From: a virus
Reading direction: 5' to 3' (one strand)
Length of the DNA stretch: 32,479 bases
Virus record (IMG/VR): IMGVR_UViG_3300046718_000201
Span: 1 to 32,479 of that record
Below the pieces are notes generated by a model that was not told the origin of the DNA, ran no database searches, and was given only the letters and a program-made list of their open reading frames with translations. Every line of letters starts with the position of its first letter. The stretch's first letter is position 1. The position numbers and the translations under genes are program-made. Below, piece by piece: positions 29,749 through 32,479 of the stretch.

Positions 29749-29963
29749 GCGCGCCACAGCAGAAATGCACCGTCTGTGGCCGCATCGAGGTTGTCACCCC
29801 GGACGGTCGAGGTTACCCGCCGGACATCGCGGCCCGGAAACTCGCCAAGCTCTGCAAGGCGGACGGCCACAAGGCGACCATCGAATACACCGCGGGCTGG
29901 CACCTTGCCCGCATGGCCACCGCCGACGGCGCCACCGCCGACAACGTGGAGCTCCGCGCATGA
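29745..29963 (+). CDS. Small zinc-ribbon-like protein with duplicated tail
   Basis: This 72-residue protein starts by GTGA overlap. The N-terminus has KCTVCGRIEV and a later Cys (KLCKADGH), which with the His could bind a metal. The end, HLARMATADGATADNVELRA, repeats the tail of the upstream gene at protein and DNA level. It overlaps the next gene as ATGA. Function unknown. Confidence 0.66.
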   Translation: MSAPQQKCTVCGRIEVVTPDGRGYPPDIAARKLAKLCKADGHKATIEYTAGWHLARMATADGATADNVELRA

Positions 29964-30163
29964 CCGCCACCGACGACCTCGCCGCACTGCTTGGCGCGAA
30001 CATCAGCGTGGCCGGGCGCCCCGTTGATGGCGCGCTATTGGAACGCGCCGCCGACGCCATCCTCGCCGCCGGATGGACACCACCGGGGACGACCTTTGCA
30101 GTGTGCGGCCATGGTCGGCGCCCGGATGAGTCGTGCATCCTCTGCGAACGGGTCGCACCATGA
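29960..30163 (+). CDS. Small protein, N-terminal module shared with next gene
   Basis: This 67-residue protein begins MTATDDLAALLGANISV and continues with a helix (LLERAADAILAAGWTPPG) and a C-terminal CGHGRRPDESCILC cluster that may bind zinc. Its first 40 residues align with the next product. It overlaps both neighbours by four bases. Role unknown; it belongs to the integrase transcription unit. Confidence 0.66.
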   Translation: MTATDDLAALLGANISVAGRPVDGALLERAADAILAAGWTPPGTTFAVCGHGRRPDESCILCERVAP

Positions 30164-30303
30164 CCGCCCGCGACGACCTCGCCGAGTTGATATGGGGTGC
30201 GACCAGCGACGGCCCCAACCATCGCGACTCCGATATCATCGCTGAAGCCATCGTCGCTGCCGGGTGCATGGGCACCGGTGCGTGTTTCGCGTGCGCACCA
30301 TGA
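30160..30303 (+). CDS. 47-residue protein, shortened paralogue of upstream gene
   Basis: The product starts MTARDDLAELIWGATSDG and has the helix IIAEAIVAAGCMGTG, paralogous to the gene just upstream, then ends early in CFACAP, a reduced cysteine cluster. It is joined by ATGA overlaps at both ends (with 29960 gene and integrase), which strongly supports translation despite its size. It may be a degenerating duplicate or a functional mini-version. Confidence 0.62.
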   Translation: MTARDDLAELIWGATSDGPNHRDSDIIAEAIVAAGCMGTGACFACAP

Positions 30304-31547
30304 CCCCGAAACGTCGCCAATACGGAACCGGGACCGTCCGGCAACTGCCCTCCGGTAAGTGGCAGGCCCGGTTCGACGTCGGCTACAACTCGGCCGGTTC
30401 CCGCCGCCGCCTGTCCGTCGTCGGCAACACCGAAGCGGAAGCCAAGCGGAAGCTGCGGGACAAGCAGCGGGAGGTGGCGTCGTCGGGCGCCCCCGCCGGC
30501 GACGCCAGTAGGGCCACCGTCAAGTCGTGGGCCGAAACGTGGCTCACCATCAAGGCCCACGAGGTGCGCCCGAAAACGTGGGCCGGCTACCAGTCCGCCG
30601 TGAAGCAACACATCGTGCCCACCATCGGGCACCGTCGCCTCGACCAACTCACCCCCGCCGACGTCCGCGCCGTCGGCGCCGGGGTCCGCAAGGCCGGCCG
30701 CTCGTCGTCCACCGCCCGGCACGCCCACATCGTGCTCGTCGAGCTCCTCACCGCCGCGCAACGCGAGGGCTACCCCGTCCCAGCCCGCGCCCTCCTCGTC
30801 GACGCGCCCTCCCCTGGCGTCAGCGACCGCGACGCGCTGCCCCTCACTGACGCGCTGGCGCTCCTGAAAGTGGCGGCCGGTACGACGGGAGGGTCACGGT
30901 TCGTTGCGGCGCTCCTGCAGGGCATGAGACAGGGGGAATGCCTCGGCCTCACGTGGGACCTCGTGGACCTCGACGTGGGCGCCCTGGATGTGTCGTGGCA
31001 GTTGCAGGCCATCCCATACCGGCACGAGTGCGCGGCCGAGCCGCCCTGGCCGTGTCGTCACCGGTTCGGGGGTGACTGCCCGCTACGTGGCCGCCGGATC
31101 CCCGACGGCTACGAGATCCGGCCCCTCGACGGCGCCCTATGCCTCACCCGCCCCAAGACGGCCAAGGGTCAGCGGATCATTCCGTTGGTGCCGTGGATGG
31201 CCGCCGCCCTCGACGCGTGGCGTCAGGTGGCGCCGGTGTCACCGCACGGCCTTGTGTGGCCGCGCCCCGATGGCCGGCCGAGACTGGCGCGCGTCGACTT
31301 CGAGGAGTGGGTGGACCTGCAGAACCTTGCCGGTGTCGCCCACCCCGGCGGGCGCCCTTGGTTCCTTCACGAGGCACGCCATACGACTGCGACCCTGCTG
31401 GCAGAGGCCGGCGTCGACCCCTCCACCATCATGGCCATCCTCGGGCACTCGTCGGTGGCGACACAGGCCGCCTACAAACACGTCCGGTTGGACCATGTCC
31501 GCGAGGCACTGGAGGGTGTCGCCGCACGGTTGCAGCTCGACACGTGA
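30300..31547 (+). CDS. int: Tyrosine integrase
   Basis: This 415-residue site-specific recombinase has the catalytic residues in place: R210 (ALLQGMRQGE), K286 (RPKTAKG), H357 and R360 (LHEARH), H383 (LGHSS) and Y392 (AAYKHV). The N-terminal arm-binding domain (residues 1-60, RRQYGTGTVRQLPSGKWQARF) and the SAM-like core-binding domain (about 70-165) are complete. An insertion with several Cys/His (about 241-262, RHEC...PCRHRFGGDC) is typical of many actinobacterial members. The ATG overlaps the upstream stop. It would recombine attP at 29005-29050 with a host tRNA-Arg gene. It is separated from attP by about 1.25 kb of small genes. Confidence 0.95.
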   Translation: MTPKRRQYGTGTVRQLPSGKWQARFDVGYNSAGSRRRLSVVGNTEAEAKRKLRDKQREVASSGAPAGDASRATVKSWAETWLTIKAHEVRPKTWAGYQSAVKQHIVPTIGHRRLDQLTPADVRAVGAGVRKAGRSSSTARHAHIVLVELLTAAQREGYPVPARALLVDAPSPGVSDRDALPLTDALALLKVAAGTTGGSRFVAALLQGMRQGECLGLTWDLVDLDVGALDVSWQLQAIPYRHECAAEPPWPCRHRFGGDCPLRGRRIPDGYEIRPLDGALCLTRPKTAKGQRIIPLVPWMAAALDAWRQVAPVSPHGLVWPRPDGRPRLARVDFEEWVDLQNLAGVAHPGGRPWFLHEARHTTATLLAEAGVDPSTIMAILGHSSVATQAAYKHVRLDHVREALEGVAARLQLDT

Positions 31548-31563
31548 CCCCGCACGGTGACAC

Positions 31564-31602
31564 GTAAACGGCCCCCACCTCGAACAGGTGGGGGCCGTTT
31601 AC
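31564..31602. terminator. Bidirectional terminator, integrase/minus-strand units
   Basis: GTAAACGGCCCCCACCT and AGGTGGGGGCCGTTTAC form a perfect 17-bp stem with a 5-base loop, with T's within the distal arm on both strands. It lies between the convergent integrase and minus-strand genes and would stop both. Confidence 0.9.
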
Positions 31603-31611
31603 GCTTGCGCC

Positions 31612-31896
31612 CTACTGTCCCCCGACGATGCGGAGCGCACGTGCCCGGTTGGCATCCTTGGCGTCGTCGACGCCGGCGCGGTGACCGGCCGACCACACCT
31701 CGGGCAACGCGGGCATGTTCGCCAGCACCACCGCCGACGTTGTCAGGGCCGCCGCCACGGAGCAGGACAGCATGAGCACGATTCGCGCTACCCCGAGGAC
31801 GCCGGGTGCTTCCATTGCCAGGACCGCGGCGGCGATCGACACCCCCCACGCCACTATGACGGCACCCCACAAAAACCGACGACGGACAACTGACAC
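31612..31896 (-). CDS. Small membrane protein next to repressor
   Basis: This 94-residue protein has two membrane helices (about residues 8-27 and 37-59), followed by a cytoplasmic-looking charged tail (GHRAGVDDAKDANRARALRIVGGQ). GTG at 31896 has AAGGGGG eight bases ahead; an alternative GTG at 31968 directly abuts the repressor stop but lacks a ribosome binding site. Co-transcription with the repressor means it is probably expressed in the lysogen. A superinfection exclusion role is therefore plausible, though nothing in the sequence proves it. Confidence 0.65.
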   Translation of the reverse strand: MSVVRRRFLWGAVIVAWGVSIAAAVLAMEAPGVLGVARIVLMLSCSVAAALTTSAVVLANMPALPEVWSAGHRAGVDDAKDANRARALRIVGGQ

Positions 31897-31968
31897 GACG
31901 ACAACCCCCTTGTTGCGTAGATTCGGGTCGTTCGGACCCTCTTGGTGTATTCCCTGATTCGTTGCCAC

Positions 31969-32479
31969 CTACTCGGCGGATTGGCCGGTGGTTGGCAACG
32001 ATTTGAGTTCCGCTAGTAGCGACTCCCGGCGTGTATCGCGGATCCGCCCCTCCAACGTTACTAGTTGGCGCTTACTCGTTACGCTTGTGTTACGAAGTTC
32101 GGCCAATCGGGTGGATAATGTTTCATCCAATTCGGGGTTATCTAGGAGGAATTGGACATCGGCGCGGCGCCGTTCGACGGGGTCCTCGACGCCGACCATT
32201 GACCGGATGAGTTCGTCGATGGCCAACCTCTGGCGGCGGGACAACCGCACGGCCTCGACGGGTGGTTCGTAGGGGCCGAGGCCGCCGGCTGGAATGTGGG
32301 CGGCCTGGCGCAGGTTCGCCAGTGACTCGCCGGTGAGATCGGCGAGGGCCTGCAGCGTCTCCTCGTCGGGTTTGCCGTGCTGGCCGCGTCTGTACTTGTG
32401 GATGGCGTCCTTGGATAGGTCACCGTTAGACCGGCTAGCAAGTTCGCGCAGCGAATACCCGGCCCAACCTTTACGCGCG
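31969..32479 (-). CDS. XRE-type repressor, N-terminus cut by window
   Basis: Open to the window edge, with 169 residues visible and the start missing. The visible N-terminal part contains an XRE helix-turn-helix: YSLRELASRSNGDLSKDAIHKYRRGQHGKPDEETLQALADLTG ('sl.eLA..s....s...i..y..g....p...tl..lA..lg'). The C-terminal part (about residues 80-169) is charged and helical, with RRQRLAIDELIRSMVG and ESLLAELKSLP, and shows no LexA-type peptidase motif. On the minus strand, divergent from the lytic genes expected beyond the window and next to integrase, it is the likely immunity repressor. It is a candidate binder of the TGACGCG operators, but that link is inferred. Confidence 0.8.
   Translation of the reverse strand, partial: ARKGWAGYSLRELASRSNGDLSKDAIHKYRRGQHGKPDEETLQALADLTGESLANLRQAAHIPAGGLGPYEPPVEAVRLSRRQRLAIDELIRSMVGVEDPVERRRADVQFLLDNPELDETLSTRLAELRNTSVTSKRQLVTLEGRIRDTRRESLLAELKSLPTTGQSAE

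Noticed and set aside
30848-30865. TGACGCG-CTGG sequence inside integrase
   Set aside because: Its right half does not match the operator (CGCTCCT), there is no promoter around it, and it falls in well-conserved coding sequence. Treated as coincidence.

Overview
The window is part of the genome of a temperate, long-tailed (siphovirus-type) phage of a high-GC actinobacterium. No host gene is present. The evidence is: about two-thirds G+C by eye, frequent GTG starts and ATGA/GTGA stop-start overlaps, an actinophage-style order of head and tail genes, a tyrosine integrase, an XRE-type repressor cut by the window edge, and a phage attachment site carrying the 3' half of an actinobacterial tRNA-Arg(ACG). 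The host genus cannot be told from the sequence alone.

Layout. 1-114: leader without a recognisable gene. 115-8307: packaging and head genes (small terminase, a large terminase split into ATPase and nuclease frames, SPP1-type portal, MuF-like protein, scaffold, DUF2190-like decoration protein, major capsid, and the connector/stopper/terminator set). 8317-15628: tail genes (major tail protein, tail assembly chaperones joined by a -1 frameshift, 1104-residue tape measure, Dit-like and Tal-like proteins). 15644-18444: lysis cassette (three small membrane proteins, an M15 peptidase endolysin, a lysozyme-like domain in the -1 frame, a holin). 18527-26593: a second tail block of fibres and enzymes, including a beta-helix tailspike and an 813-residue protein with a GH71/GH99-like glycosidase domain. 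A strong hairpin terminator at 26667-26706 closes this unit.

26732-28856: accessory region of very small genes. Three of them start directly behind near-identical promoters (-35, 17-bp spacer, CATGAT, six bases, ATG), which predicts leaderless mRNAs. Inside each promoter lies a palindromic operator, TGACGCG-N4-CGCGTCA-like, and further copies lie nearby. This region also holds two paralogous HTH proteins and an isolated unit (promoter, perfect Shine-Dalgarno, 15-codon gene, terminator) for the peptide MTKRGTRIGRGTRIG. 28845-29133: a 36-bp tandem repeat, a hairpin, attP and candidate integrase arm sites. 29201-31547: a tightly coupled chain of five small genes ending in the integrase. 31564-31602: a terminator between convergent units. 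31612-32479 (minus strand): a small membrane protein and the XRE repressor.

How it fits together. Recombination at attP would place the operator-controlled small genes at one prophage end, beside the tail fibres, and the integrase and repressor at the other. The small genes are therefore candidates for lysogenic-conversion or early-control functions. The most novel-looking items are the dispersed leaderless promoter/operator array, the isolated 15-residue peptide unit, and a candidate programmed -1 frameshift that would fuse the endolysin peptidase to a lysozyme-like domain.
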